Positions 1 through 7,345 of a DNA stretch of 21,120 bases are shown here, piece by piece. Every line of letters starts with the position of its first letter. Positions within the stretch are counted from its first letter, which is position 1. This DNA is from Thioalkalivibrio sp. GTDB taxonomy: Bacteria; Pseudomonadota; Gammaproteobacteria; Ectothiorhodospirales; Ectothiorhodospiraceae. The notes under the pieces are model-generated. The model saw nothing but the letters and a program-made list of their open reading frames with translations. It was not told the origin of the DNA and did no database searches. The translations under genes were made by a program, and so were the position numbers. The stretch covers positions 1-21,120 of the forward strand of contig SLNI01000088.1 of assembly GCA_007133115.1 (NCBI GenBank). The letters are read 5' to 3'.

Positions 1-449
1 CCGCGCAGCGGATGCAGGTACGCGCTGTGAGCCGCGAGAAACTCCGGCGGCAGAATCCCGGCCCGCAGGAGTTCGCACGGACCCAATACGTCCTGGATGA
101 TCCACTCGAACAGCCGCGCACGCTGCGTCAGTCCCTGCTCGAGAACCGCCCATTCTTCGGCATCCAGCAGGTGTGGCACCGCATCCAGCGGCCAGGGTCG
201 CTGGACACCCGCGGGGTCGGAATACACGTGGTAGGTCACGCCCAGTTCATCGACCAGACGTCGGGTCTCCCGGCCGATATCGCGGAGCGACCCGGGCTCG
301 AGTTCGCCCAGTGCCGTCACCAGCGGGACCCAGTGCGGACGCGTGCGGCCGTTGGGCAGCAGCAGTTCGTCCGAGTCACCCGGCGTCGGGGCATACCCCT
401 GGAACGGCTCCAGCGCGGCTGTGGAGGTCTGAGCCTGGGACATCGTCAT
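1..449 (-). CDS. Circularly permuted ATP-grasp protein, second paralogue, N-terminal part only (probably fused to an alpha-E domain)
   Basis: The reading frame runs off the left edge, so only about 149 N-terminal residues are seen. It starts ATG ACG ATG, and either ATG could be used; the Shine-Dalgarno sequence is poor and the start lies 13 bases after the stop of the transglutaminase/DUF2126 gene, which suggests translational coupling. The segment GVTYHVYSD, then RPWPLDAVPHLL, then EEW...GLTQRARLFEWIIQDVLG matches, with much divergence, the segment GISFTVYSE, RAWPFDIIPRVI, EW...GLVQRLTALNMFIDDVY of the ATP-grasp protein at 4887-6335. The two are therefore paralogues. In this gene neighbourhood the family member following the transglutaminase gene is usually a long protein of roughly 800 residues with ATP-grasp followed by alpha-E. 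That fusion is inferred and cannot be seen here. The ATP-binding motifs would lie beyond the window. Likely role: an ATP-dependent carboxylate-amine ligase of unknown substrate. Confidence 0.82.
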   Translation of the reverse strand, partial: MTMSQAQTSTAALEPFQGYAPTPGDSDELLLPNGRTRPHWVPLVTALGELEPGSLRDIGRETRRLVDELGVTYHVYSDPAGVQRPWPLDAVPHLLDAEEWAVLEQGLTQRARLFEWIIQDVLGPCELLRAGILPPEFLAAHSAYLHPLR

Positions 450-462
450 GGTCGGGAAGGTA

Positions 463-3400
463 TCACGGTCTAGGCTCGGGACCCCGGCGAAGATCCAGCG
501 TGTGCGGATACTCGGGGTTCCAGCCCTCCGCGGGAGGCGCCATGGGACCGATACCGCTGCCCTCGGATCGGAACTGGTGGGCGTTCGCCACCGGACCGTT
601 GACGACCGTGTGCGGCGCCAGACGACCCGGCGTATGCCCATAGGGCCAGAAACGGGCCATGCGCCGAGCCTCCGCCTCGTACGCGTTGACCGGGAAGGTT
701 TCGTAGTTGCGCCCCCCAGGGTGCATCACGTGGTAGGTGCAGCCCCCCACCGCGCGCCCATTCCAGGTGTCGATCAGATCGAAGACCAGTGGCGAGTGCA
801 CCCCGATGGTCGGATGCAGAGCGGCGGCGGGTTGCCAGGCCCGATAACGCACCCCGGCCACCTTCATACCCTGGGTACGGGTGGATCGCAGCGGCACCCG
901 GCGGCCGTTGCAGGTCAGCACGTAGCGATCCCCCGAGAGTCCCGTCACACGCACCTGCAGGCGTTCCAGCGACGAATCCACGAAGCGCGAGGTTCCGGAC
1001 TGGGTGACCTCCTCGCCGAGTACGTGCCAGGGCTCGATCGCCATCTTCAGCTCGATCTCGATCTCGCCGATCTGCACGCGGCCGAAGGTCGGAAAGCGGA
1101 ATTCGAAGAAGGGAGCCAGCCATTCGAGGTCGAACGGGTAGCCATCGCGCTGCAGCTCCTCGACCACTTCACGCAGATCGTTCTCCACATGGTGCGGGAG
1201 CAGGAAACGATCGTGCAACGCCGTGCCCCAACGAACGAGCCGGTGCCGGTAGGGCCGACGCCAGAAACGGGCCACGAGCGTCCGCAGCAACAGCATCTGC
1301 ACCAGACTCATGCGGGCGTGGGGAGGCATCTCGAACGCGCGCAGCTCGAGGATGCCGAGACGACCCGTCGCCGTATCCGGTGAATAGAGCTTGTCGATGC
1401 AGAATTCGGCTCGGTGGGTATTGCCGGTGATGTCCACCAGAAGGTTTCGGAACAACCGGTCCACGAGCCACGGTTCGGCACATTCGCCCTCGGGCATCTG
1501 CGCCAGTGCAATCTCGAGCTCGTAGAGATTTTCGTGGCGTGCCTCGTCCACGCGCGGCGCCTGCGAAGTCGGGCCGATGAATGTCCCGGAAAACAGGTAG
1601 GACAGCCCCGGATGGTGCTGCCAATAGGTCAGCAGCGAACCCAACAGATCGGGCCGACGCAGCAACGGGCTGTCGGCCGGGGTGGCGCCGCCAAGCGTGA
1701 CGTGGTTGCCGCCCCCCGTCCCCGTGTGCCGCCCGTCGAGCATGAATTTCTCGGTGCCCAGCCGGGTCTGCCGTGCCTCGGCATAAAGCGTGGTGGTGTT
1801 TTCCCTGAGCTCTTCCCAGCTTCCGGACGGATGGATGTTGACCTCGATCACGCCCGGGTCCGGCGTTACCATCAGACGCTGCATCCGCGCATCACGGGGC
1901 GGTTCGTAGCCCTCGAGCACGACCGGGATCCCCAGCTCTGCCGCCGTGGCCTCAATGCGGTCGAGCAGAAGAAGATAGTCCTCCAGCATCGGCAGCGGCG
2001 GCATGAACAGGTGCAGCCTGCCTTTGCGGGCTTCGAACGCCAGCGCCGTGTGCGGGATCTCGATGGTCTCCTCGCGCTTTTCAGGCGGCGGCCGGGACGT
2101 TCGGGGAGCAGGCGAAGGGGGCGGAACCACGCCAGACTCGGGTATGAAGGTCGGCAGTGGGCCGGGATCGTCGAAGGGATCCCTGGGTTGCGGCTCGATT
2201 TCAACGTCGCGCTTGATCGACCAGGGCAGGCGGTCCAGAGGCAGGCGAAGCCCCAGCGGCGAATCGCCGGGAATCAGCCGCAACCGGCCATCGCGGAAGG
2301 GCCAGGGTCCGGTGCTCCAGATGGAATCGTCACGCGCCAGCGGCAACACGAAACCGGCGGGGCGATCGAGACCGTGACTCAGCGTCCGGGCCAGCCGCTG
2401 GCGTTCCGTCGACGCCTTGAGATCGGCCTTTTCCGGGTCCAGTCCGAGTGGCAGGTTGTCTTCGGTCCATGCCGCATGGAAAGGATCTTCGAAGGCGGGG
2501 ATCAGGCTTTCGACCGGCAGTCCCAGCCGGCCGACCAGGGACTCGGCAAAGCGACGGGCATCGTCGAGTTCATGGCCATAGTCACGACTGAAATCGGCGA
2601 GCCACTGTGCGTCCCGCCAAACCGGTTCGCCATCCCTGCGCCAGAAGATGCCCAGCGCCCAGCGCGGCAGAGCTTCCCCCGGATACCACTTGCCCTGCCC
2701 GAAATGCAGCAACCCTCCTGGCGCGAAGCGCTCGCGCAAACGACGCGCCAGTTCGCGCGACAGCCGGCGCTTGTCCGGTCCATCGGCACGCGTGTTCCAC
2801 TCGGGGCCTTCCATGTCGTCAATGGACACGAACGTCGGCTCGCCACCCATGGTCAGGCGCACGTCCATCTGTTCGAGCTCGGCATCGATGCGCGTCCCCA
2901 ACCTGTCGATCGCCTCCCATTGGTCATCGCTGTACGGGCGGGTCACACGAGGATCCTCATGGATCCGCTGCACCCGGTTGTCATGCACGAGGGTCTGTTC
3001 GCAAACTTCCGTGTAGCCGGTCACAGGGGCTGCGGAAATCGGATCGGGCGTACAGGCCAGAGGGATATGCCCCTCGCCGGCGAAGAGACCCGAGGTCGGA
3101 TCGAGGCCCAGCCACCCGGCACCGGGCACATAGACTTCCGCCCAGGCGTGCAGGTCGGTGAAGTCGACCTCCGTGCCGGACGGCCCGTCGAGGGACTTCT
3201 CGTCGGCTTTCAGCTGAACCAGGTATCCCGACACGAAACGGGCGGCCAGCCCTTTCTGCCGCAGAATCTGGACCAGCAACCAGGCTGAATCCCGGCACGA
3301 ACCGATCCGGCGCTGCAGCGTCTCCTCGCAGGACTGGACTCCAGCCTCCATCCGCACGCTATAGGCGATGTCGCGATTCAGGCGTTGGTTGAGTTCAACC

Positions 3401-3834
3401 AGGAAGTTGACGATGCTCTCGTGACGCTCCGGAACCTGGCTCAACCAGGCCTTCAGCAGCGGTCCACTTTCGGATAGCTCGAGATACGGCACCAGCTCCT
3501 TCGCCAGAATTCCGTCGTACACGAACGGATACTTCTCCGCGTAGCTCTCCACGAAGAAGTCGAAGGGGTTGATTACCGTCAACTCGGCCACGAGATCGAC
3601 ATCGATCTGGATGAACGGGACCGCCTCGGGGAAGGTCACCCGCGCCAGCCAGTTTCCGAATGGATCCTGCTGCCAATGGACGAAGTGGGGTTCCGGACCG
3701 ACCTTCAGCGAATAGCCGAGGATGGGCGTGCGGCTATGCGCGGCAGGCCGCAGCCGGATCAGGTGCGGTGACACTCGCACCCTCCTGTCGAACTCGTACC
3801 GGGTATGGTGGATCAGCCCTACACGTATCGCCAT
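463..3834 (-). CDS. Transglutaminase-like / DUF2126 putative amidoligase fusion protein
   Basis: A 1123-residue cytoplasmic-looking protein with no signal peptide. The chosen ATG gives MAIRVGLIHHTRYEF, the usual family start, and has GGAGAG six bases upstream; an in-frame ATG 17 codons earlier lacks both. Residues 1-90 resemble the bacterial transglutaminase N-terminal domain. The transglutaminase core follows, with a visible Cys-His-Asp triad: Cys180 in GSCRDSAW, His229 in DLHAWAEVY, Asp245 in GLDPTSG. From about residue 320 the DUF2126 region begins (GGEPTFV at 330-336) and runs to near the end, interrupted by a proline-rich linker at about 559-588. A glycine-rich GTGGGNHVTLGG stretch near 705-716 recalls the metal/substrate loop of glutamine-synthetase-fold ligases. 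Pfam describes DUF2126 as a putative amidoligase. The likely activity is making, trimming or transferring amide bonds on an unknown peptide-like substrate. It sits third in the four-gene ATP-grasp/alpha-E cluster. Confidence 0.93.
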   Translation of the reverse strand: MAIRVGLIHHTRYEFDRRVRVSPHLIRLRPAAHSRTPILGYSLKVGPEPHFVHWQQDPFGNWLARVTFPEAVPFIQIDVDLVAELTVINPFDFFVESYAEKYPFVYDGILAKELVPYLELSESGPLLKAWLSQVPERHESIVNFLVELNQRLNRDIAYSVRMEAGVQSCEETLQRRIGSCRDSAWLLVQILRQKGLAARFVSGYLVQLKADEKSLDGPSGTEVDFTDLHAWAEVYVPGAGWLGLDPTSGLFAGEGHIPLACTPDPISAAPVTGYTEVCEQTLVHDNRVQRIHEDPRVTRPYSDDQWEAIDRLGTRIDAELEQMDVRLTMGGEPTFVSIDDMEGPEWNTRADGPDKRRLSRELARRLRERFAPGGLLHFGQGKWYPGEALPRWALGIFWRRDGEPVWRDAQWLADFSRDYGHELDDARRFAESLVGRLGLPVESLIPAFEDPFHAAWTEDNLPLGLDPEKADLKASTERQRLARTLSHGLDRPAGFVLPLARDDSIWSTGPWPFRDGRLRLIPGDSPLGLRLPLDRLPWSIKRDVEIEPQPRDPFDDPGPLPTFIPESGVVPPPSPAPRTSRPPPEKREETIEIPHTALAFEARKGRLHLFMPPLPMLEDYLLLLDRIEATAAELGIPVVLEGYEPPRDARMQRLMVTPDPGVIEVNIHPSGSWEELRENTTTLYAEARQTRLGTEKFMLDGRHTGTGGGNHVTLGGATPADSPLLRRPDLLGSLLTYWQHHPGLSYLFSGTFIGPTSQAPRVDEARHENLYELEIALAQMPEGECAEPWLVDRLFRNLLVDITGNTHRAEFCIDKLYSPDTATGRLGILELRAFEMPPHARMSLVQMLLLRTLVARFWRRPYRHRLVRWGTALHDRFLLPHHVENDLREVVEELQRDGYPFDLEWLAPFFEFRFPTFGRVQIGEIEIELKMAIEPWHVLGEEVTQSGTSRFVDSSLERLQVRVTGLSGDRYVLTCNGRRVPLRSTRTQGMKVAGVRYRAWQPAAALHPTIGVHSPLVFDLIDTWNGRAVGGCTYHVMHPGGRNYETFPVNAYEAEARRMARFWPYGHTPGRLAPHTVVNGPVANAHQFRSEGSGIGPMAPPAEGWNPEYPHTLDLRRGPEPRP

Positions 3835-3937
3835 GCCCTGCTCTCCGTTGTCGATCGGCGCGTCCGGGGTATGCAAGGACCCCAAACCTGAACGTCCTCA
3901 GTTTAGCCGCAACTGGGCCAACCGGTCTGATACGACG

Positions 3938-4885
3938 TCAAGCAGCCTGGTCCAGGCTGAACCAGGTATCGACGATCGAGACGTGTATTTCCGCAATATC
4001 CAGCTGCAGGGTGTCGATGAAGTCGTGCAATCGATCGTCGTGGATCAACTCGTCCACGTCGGCTCCCTGGGCATGCCTGCGTGCCTGCATGATCAGGCGC
4101 AGCGGCATTTCGTTGCGCGGCAACCGTTCCACCGCCTCCTGCACGTAGCGCAGCGAGTGCGCCACCGCCCGGGGGAACGGTATGTCCTGCAAAAGGAAAC
4201 GCACCACATCGACGCCGTTGATCCGCCGTTTCACATGCTGGCGATACATCTGGAAACCACTTTGCGAACGAAGGATGCTGGTCCAGAGCAGACCGTTGTA
4301 GGGTTGGGGATCGTCCGGATCGGGATCCCTCTTCAGGAAGCGTATCGCGCCGACATCGATCTGCCGGGAGGTCATGTCCGCACGTTCAAGATTGCGACCA
4401 AGACGAACGAAATCGTAGGCAGCATCGTGACTCATGCAGCCAGCGAGCAATCCAGTCAGGGTCTGGCACCGCTGGATGATTTCAGTGAGAAACGGGTAGC
4501 GCCCACGCTTGCTGATTCCGCTATCGATATTGTCGCGAGCGTACAGGTACATCTCGTTGACGATTTCCCAGGCTTCTGAGGGCACGAGGTCACGCGTGGT
4601 ACGCACGTTCTCTCGCGCCGACTTCAACGAACTCAGCACGGAACTCGGATTGTAGAGATCGGCCACGAGAAATTTCACGCAATTGCGCTCGTCCTCGCGC
4701 TGGTAATGCTCATCGAAGATGGCGTCGGTCCCGGTGACCGCCACCAGACCCTTCCAGGACAGTTCGATGGTCTTGGGCATATCCAGCGACACGAGCTGGA
4801 AGGAGTTGATCATGCGTGCTGTATTCTCGGCGCGTTCGACGTACCGCGCGAGCCAGTAGATGCGTTCCGCCACCCGTGAGAGCAT
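3938..4885 (-). CDS. Alpha-E (DUF403) domain protein
   Basis: A 315-residue, largely helical protein of the alpha-E/DUF403 family. The start MLSRVAERIYWLARYVERAENTARM is the family N-terminus. The ATG has GAGGAGG six bases upstream and lies one base after the stop of the ATP-grasp gene; the frame is open 14 codons further, but that would overlap the upstream gene and lose the Shine-Dalgarno sequence. Two ER motifs are visible, YVERAENTARM (E17-R18) and NLERADMTSRQ (E167-R168), which give the family its name. No enzymatic motif is apparent. Family members almost always occur next to, or fused to, circularly permuted ATP-grasp proteins, so a partner or scaffold role in the ligase reaction is the usual inference. 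The coupling to the upstream gene implies stoichiometric synthesis. Its biochemical function is not established. Confidence 0.93.
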   Translation of the reverse strand: MLSRVAERIYWLARYVERAENTARMINSFQLVSLDMPKTIELSWKGLVAVTGTDAIFDEHYQREDERNCVKFLVADLYNPSSVLSSLKSARENVRTTRDLVPSEAWEIVNEMYLYARDNIDSGISKRGRYPFLTEIIQRCQTLTGLLAGCMSHDAAYDFVRLGRNLERADMTSRQIDVGAIRFLKRDPDPDDPQPYNGLLWTSILRSQSGFQMYRQHVKRRINGVDVVRFLLQDIPFPRAVAHSLRYVQEAVERLPRNEMPLRLIMQARRHAQGADVDELIHDDRLHDFIDTLQLDIAEIHVSIVDTWFSLDQAA

Positions 4886-4886
4886 C

Positions 4887-6335
4887 TCAAGCCTCCTCGT
4901 CCACGACCCACGTGTCCTTGCTGCCACCGCCCTGCGATGAATTCACCACCAGCGAACCCTTGCGCATGGCGACTCGCGTGAGCCCCCCGGCAGTCACGTC
5001 GGTGCGCACACCCTGCAGGACGAAGGGGCGCAGGTCCAGGTGTCTGGGTTCCAGGCCGTCGTCGCACAGCGTCGGCGCGACAGACAGGCTCAGCGTGGGC
5101 TGGGCGATGTAATTGCGTGGATCCTTCTTGATCAACTGCGCGAATTCGCTGCGCTGCTTCTTGGAAGCATGCGGACCCACCAGCATGCCGTAGCCGCCCG
5201 ACTCGTTCGCGGGCTTCACCACGAGTTCGTCCAGATGCCCCAGCACGTATTCGCGCTCCTTCTCGTTCATGCAGAGATGAGTGGGTACATTGGGAATGAT
5301 CGGATCCTGGTCCAGGTAAAACTTGATCATCGCGGGGACGAAGGCATAGATCACCTTGTCGTCGGCCACTCCCGAACCCGGCGCATTGGCCATCCCCACA
5401 TTGCCCTTTCGCCAGGCGCGCATCAGGCCGCGAACTCCGAGCATCGAATCACGGTTGAAGGCTTCCGGGTCCATGAAATCGTCGTCGATCCGACGATAGA
5501 TCACGTCTACACGTTCCAGGCCATTTATGGTGCGCATGTATACGCAGTCGTCGTCCCCCACGACCAGATCCGCACCCTCGACGAGTTCGGCGCCCATGCG
5601 CTGTGCCAGGAACGAGTGTTCGAAGTAGGCCGAGTTGAAGATGCCGGGCGTAAGCACCGCGATCTCCGGGTAATCCTGGGGCCTCGGAGAAATCGACGCC
5701 AGCATGTCGAACAGCTGGGTGGGATACTCATCGACCGGAAGAATGCTCGAGTTCTCGAAGACTTCGGGGAAGACTCTCTTGGTGACCTCGCGGTTCTCCA
5801 GCATGTAGGAGACCCCGGAAGGGACGCGCAGATTGTCCTCCAGCACGTACAGGGTGCCATCCTTGTCGCGGACCAGGTCGGAACCGCAGATGTGCGCCCA
5901 AACGCCGTGCGGAGGGTGGATACCCTTGCACTGATCCCGGAAGTTCTTGGAGTTGGCGAGCACGTACTTCGGCATGACCTTGTTGCGGAAGATCTTCTGC
6001 TCGTTGTAGACGTCATCGATGAACATGTTCAGCGCCGTGAGACGCTGGACCAACCCCGCCTGGACCGAGGTCCACTCGCTTTTCGAAATCACCCGGGGAA
6101 TGATGTCAAAGGGCCAGGCGCGGTCGATGTTCTCGCCCTCGCTGTACACGGTGAAGCTGATCCCCATCTCCAGGATGGCGTGGTCCGCAGCCTGCTTGCG
6201 TGCCTGCAATTCCTGATCGTCGAGGGAACTGAGATACTGGGTAAGCTGGCGCGCAGCCGACCGGGGCTTGCCCCGGGCACCGATCAACTCGTCGTAGTAC
6301 GGCGAAGGGTCATAGGTCTTCCAGTCGATCGACAT
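4887..6335 (-). CDS. Circularly permuted ATP-grasp (type 2) protein
   Basis: A 482-residue protein starting MSIDWKTYDPSPYYDEL, the typical N-terminus of the stand-alone family (formerly DUF404/DUF407). AGGAGG lies nine bases before the ATG. Motifs seen: VYSEG and RAWPFDIIPR at 63-81; GSDLVRDKDG and YVLEDNLRVPSGVSYMLENR at 151-182, likely part of the ATP/Mg site; VVKPANESGGYG at 372-383, the glycine-rich ATP-grasp loop with the conserved lysine; LDLRPFVL at 433-440; and SQGGGSKDTWV at 467-477. In the family these place the ATP-grasp elements in permuted order. Such enzymes are predicted to form amide or peptide bonds through an acyl-phosphate. The substrate is unknown. It is the first gene of the four-gene cluster and is preceded by a 358-base gap holding the candidate regulatory sites. 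Confidence 0.95.
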   Translation of the reverse strand: MSIDWKTYDPSPYYDELIGARGKPRSAARQLTQYLSSLDDQELQARKQAADHAILEMGISFTVYSEGENIDRAWPFDIIPRVISKSEWTSVQAGLVQRLTALNMFIDDVYNEQKIFRNKVMPKYVLANSKNFRDQCKGIHPPHGVWAHICGSDLVRDKDGTLYVLEDNLRVPSGVSYMLENREVTKRVFPEVFENSSILPVDEYPTQLFDMLASISPRPQDYPEIAVLTPGIFNSAYFEHSFLAQRMGAELVEGADLVVGDDDCVYMRTINGLERVDVIYRRIDDDFMDPEAFNRDSMLGVRGLMRAWRKGNVGMANAPGSGVADDKVIYAFVPAMIKFYLDQDPIIPNVPTHLCMNEKEREYVLGHLDELVVKPANESGGYGMLVGPHASKKQRSEFAQLIKKDPRNYIAQPTLSLSVAPTLCDDGLEPRHLDLRPFVLQGVRTDVTAGGLTRVAMRKGSLVVNSSQGGGSKDTWVVDEEA

Positions 6336-6396
6336 CGGGGCCTGCCTCCTGCGAACGGGAACCGAATTCCCGTTACTCTAGCCTAATCGACATATC

Positions 6397-6412
6397 TGCA
6401 AGAACCCTGCCC
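6397..6412 (-). promoter_or_regulatory. Candidate sigma-54 (RpoN) -24/-12 promoter of the ATP-grasp cluster
   Basis: Read on the minus strand the site is GGGCAGGGTTCTTGCA. It keeps the invariant GG and GC spaced by exactly ten bases and matches GGCA at -24 and TTGCA at -12 of the consensus TGGCAC-N5-TTGCA. Transcription would start near 6386, about 50 bases before the ATG. A weak sigma-70 alternative in the same area (TTGCAG, 15 bases, TAGAGT) cannot be excluded. This is a motif match by eye only. Confidence 0.35.
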
Positions 6413-6485
6413 ACACTCGGCCTGAAGGCGAGGCCGGCCCCGGCGTTTGTTCATCGTTCGGCCCGCACCACGCCTGCGCGCCATC

Positions 6486-6520
6486 TGCACCATTTTCAGT
6501 CAACGCACGGGTTCAGTGCA
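6486..6520. promoter_or_regulatory. Two tandem NtrC-box-like sequences (candidate enhancer)
   Basis: The published NtrC consensus is TGCACY-N5-GGTGCA. On the plus strand 6504-6520 reads CGCACG-GGTTC-AGTGCA, matching 10 of the 12 defined positions as the inverted consensus (RGTGCA for the second half). Positions 6486-6502 read TGCACC-ATTTT-CAGTCA, with one perfect half-site and one degenerate half. The pair is bracketed by a perfect 9-bp inverted repeat, CATCTGCAC at 6482-6490 and GTGCAGATG at 6516-6524. The better box is centred about 125 bases upstream of the predicted sigma-54 start, a usual enhancer distance. Another dimeric regulator is equally possible. Confidence 0.3.
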
Positions 6521-6581
6521 GATGATGCATGTGACAGGACACTCGTGGGCCGTGCGGGAAGTTCGGTGCCTATGGAGCACA

Positions 6582-6684
6582 GCCAGGAGCGCCGGAGCAC
6601 GTGCAGGAATAGCCACCCTGTCGCAAGCTTGCCCAACGCTGCGCCGGCGCAGCAGGAGCAGCCTAAGTCCGACAGGCTCCTGGC
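6582..6684. repeat. 103-base palindromic element with 9-bp terminal inverted repeats (MITE/REP-like)
   Basis: The ends are GCCAGGAGC at 6582-6590 and GCTCCTGGC at 6676-6684, perfect reverse complements. Inside is a 16-base perfect palindrome, GCTGCGCCGGCGCAGC, at 6638-6653. The right end also forms a hairpin in which AGCCT at 6658-6662 pairs with AGGCT at 6674-6678 across AAGTCCGAC, extended by AGG/CCT beyond a small bulge. No clear target duplication flanks it and it codes for nothing recognisable. It ends nine bases from the methyltransferase stop, so it may also shape the 3' end of that mRNA. Whether it is repeated elsewhere in the genome cannot be judged from one copy. Confidence 0.35.
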
Positions 6685-6693
6685 ATGCGGATC

Positions 6694-7314
6694 TCAGATG
6701 GATTTGGTGAACTGGATCTGCTTCCAATAGCCGAACAGGCTTGCAGGTTCGATCGCGACGGGCTGACGCCCGGACACCGCAACGAAATGATCCAGTTCCA
6801 TGTCGGTCCGAAAGCCGACGGCGCGCGATAGCGGCCGCAAGCTGCGTTCCATGCTCCGAAGCAGCCACTGCTGGGATGCGAAGTGATTGACCACCAGGAT
6901 CTGTCCGCCAGGCCTGCAGACCCGCCACATCTCCGCAAACAGCCGATCCGGATTCGGCACGACCGAAGCCACGTACATGGCGACCACGGCGTCGAAACTC
7001 TCGTCCGCGAAACCGAGCTGCTCCGCGTTCATCTCGACCAACCCGGTCACCGCGGGGCAGCAGCCATCGCCCAGCCGGCGATGGGCCACCTGCAGCATTT
7101 CACGGCTGACGTCGATGCCCACGACTTCCGAATCCGGGCAATAGTGCGGAAGCGAGATGCCCGTACCCACGCCAACCTCCAGCACACGCTTGCCGGCGGT
7201 AGGCGCAAGTGTGTCGAGGGCGAGCCGACGACCCTGTGCGAAGACGCGCCCGAAGATCACGTCATAGTGACGCGCGTAGCGACGATAGCTCTTACGAATG
7301 CTGACGAGGTCCAC
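6694..7314 (-). CDS. Class I SAM-dependent methyltransferase, PmtA (phosphatidylethanolamine N-methyltransferase)-like
   Basis: A 206-residue soluble Rossmann-fold methyltransferase. SAM-binding motif I is VLEVGVGTG at 44-52, the acidic ribose-binding residue is in VVGIDVS (Asp68), NAEQLGFADESFD at 96-108 covers motifs II-III, and VCRPGGQIL at 132-140 is motif post-II. The N-terminal YRRYARHYDVIFGRVF and the C-terminal GYWKQIQFTK resemble the Rhodobacter sphaeroides-type PmtA family, which methylates phosphatidylethanolamine towards phosphatidylcholine at the membrane surface. Substrate assignment is an inference: related enzymes methylate other compounds. The start is GTG, with a stop (TAA/TAG region) shortly upstream in frame and no good Shine-Dalgarno sequence, so translation may be leaderless or weak. 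It lies between the pnp terminator and the ATP-grasp cluster and seems to be a separate unit. Confidence 0.85.
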   Translation of the reverse strand: MDLVSIRKSYRRYARHYDVIFGRVFAQGRRLALDTLAPTAGKRVLEVGVGTGISLPHYCPDSEVVGIDVSREMLQVAHRRLGDGCCPAVTGLVEMNAEQLGFADESFDAVVAMYVASVVPNPDRLFAEMWRVCRPGGQILVVNHFASQQWLLRSMERSLRPLSRAVGFRTDMELDHFVAVSGRQPVAIEPASLFGYWKQIQFTKSI

Positions 7315-7345
7315 GACGCAAGACTCTAAAATAAAATGCGGGAGT

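Larger units (their letters stand above)
6336..6693. other. 358-base non-coding gap upstream of the ATP-grasp cluster
   Basis: No convincing gene lies between the stop of the methyltransferase and the start of the ATP-grasp protein. Short open frames here have arginine-rich, low-information translations and no ribosome binding sites. The stretch holds, from the ATP-grasp start outwards, a Shine-Dalgarno sequence, a sigma-54-like element at 6397-6412, two NtrC-box-like sequences inside a 9-bp inverted repeat (6482-6490 and 6516-6524), and a 103-base palindromic element at 6582-6684. I see no intrinsic terminator with a T-run for the methyltransferase. Confidence 0.75.

Noticed and set aside
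1414..3288. Plus-strand open frame of over 600 codons opposite the transglutaminase/DUF2126 gene
   Set aside because: Shadow of a gene whose catalytic motifs are clear on the other strand. Low-information composition.
3835..3937. Internal promoter or terminator between the alpha-E and transglutaminase genes
   Set aside because: Only a 5-bp GGGGT/ACCCC hairpin without a T-run and no paired -35/-10 boxes; the genes are more simply co-transcribed.
6498..6503. TTGACT (minus strand) as a sigma-70 -35 box for the ATP-grasp cluster
   Set aside because: The region 16-18 bases downstream is CGCGCA-like, with no acceptable -10 element.
6447..6710. Small plus-strand frame in the gap before the ATP-grasp cluster
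   Set aside because: It crosses the palindromic element and the methyltransferase 3' end, lacks a Shine-Dalgarno sequence, and its serine/arginine-rich translation looks random.
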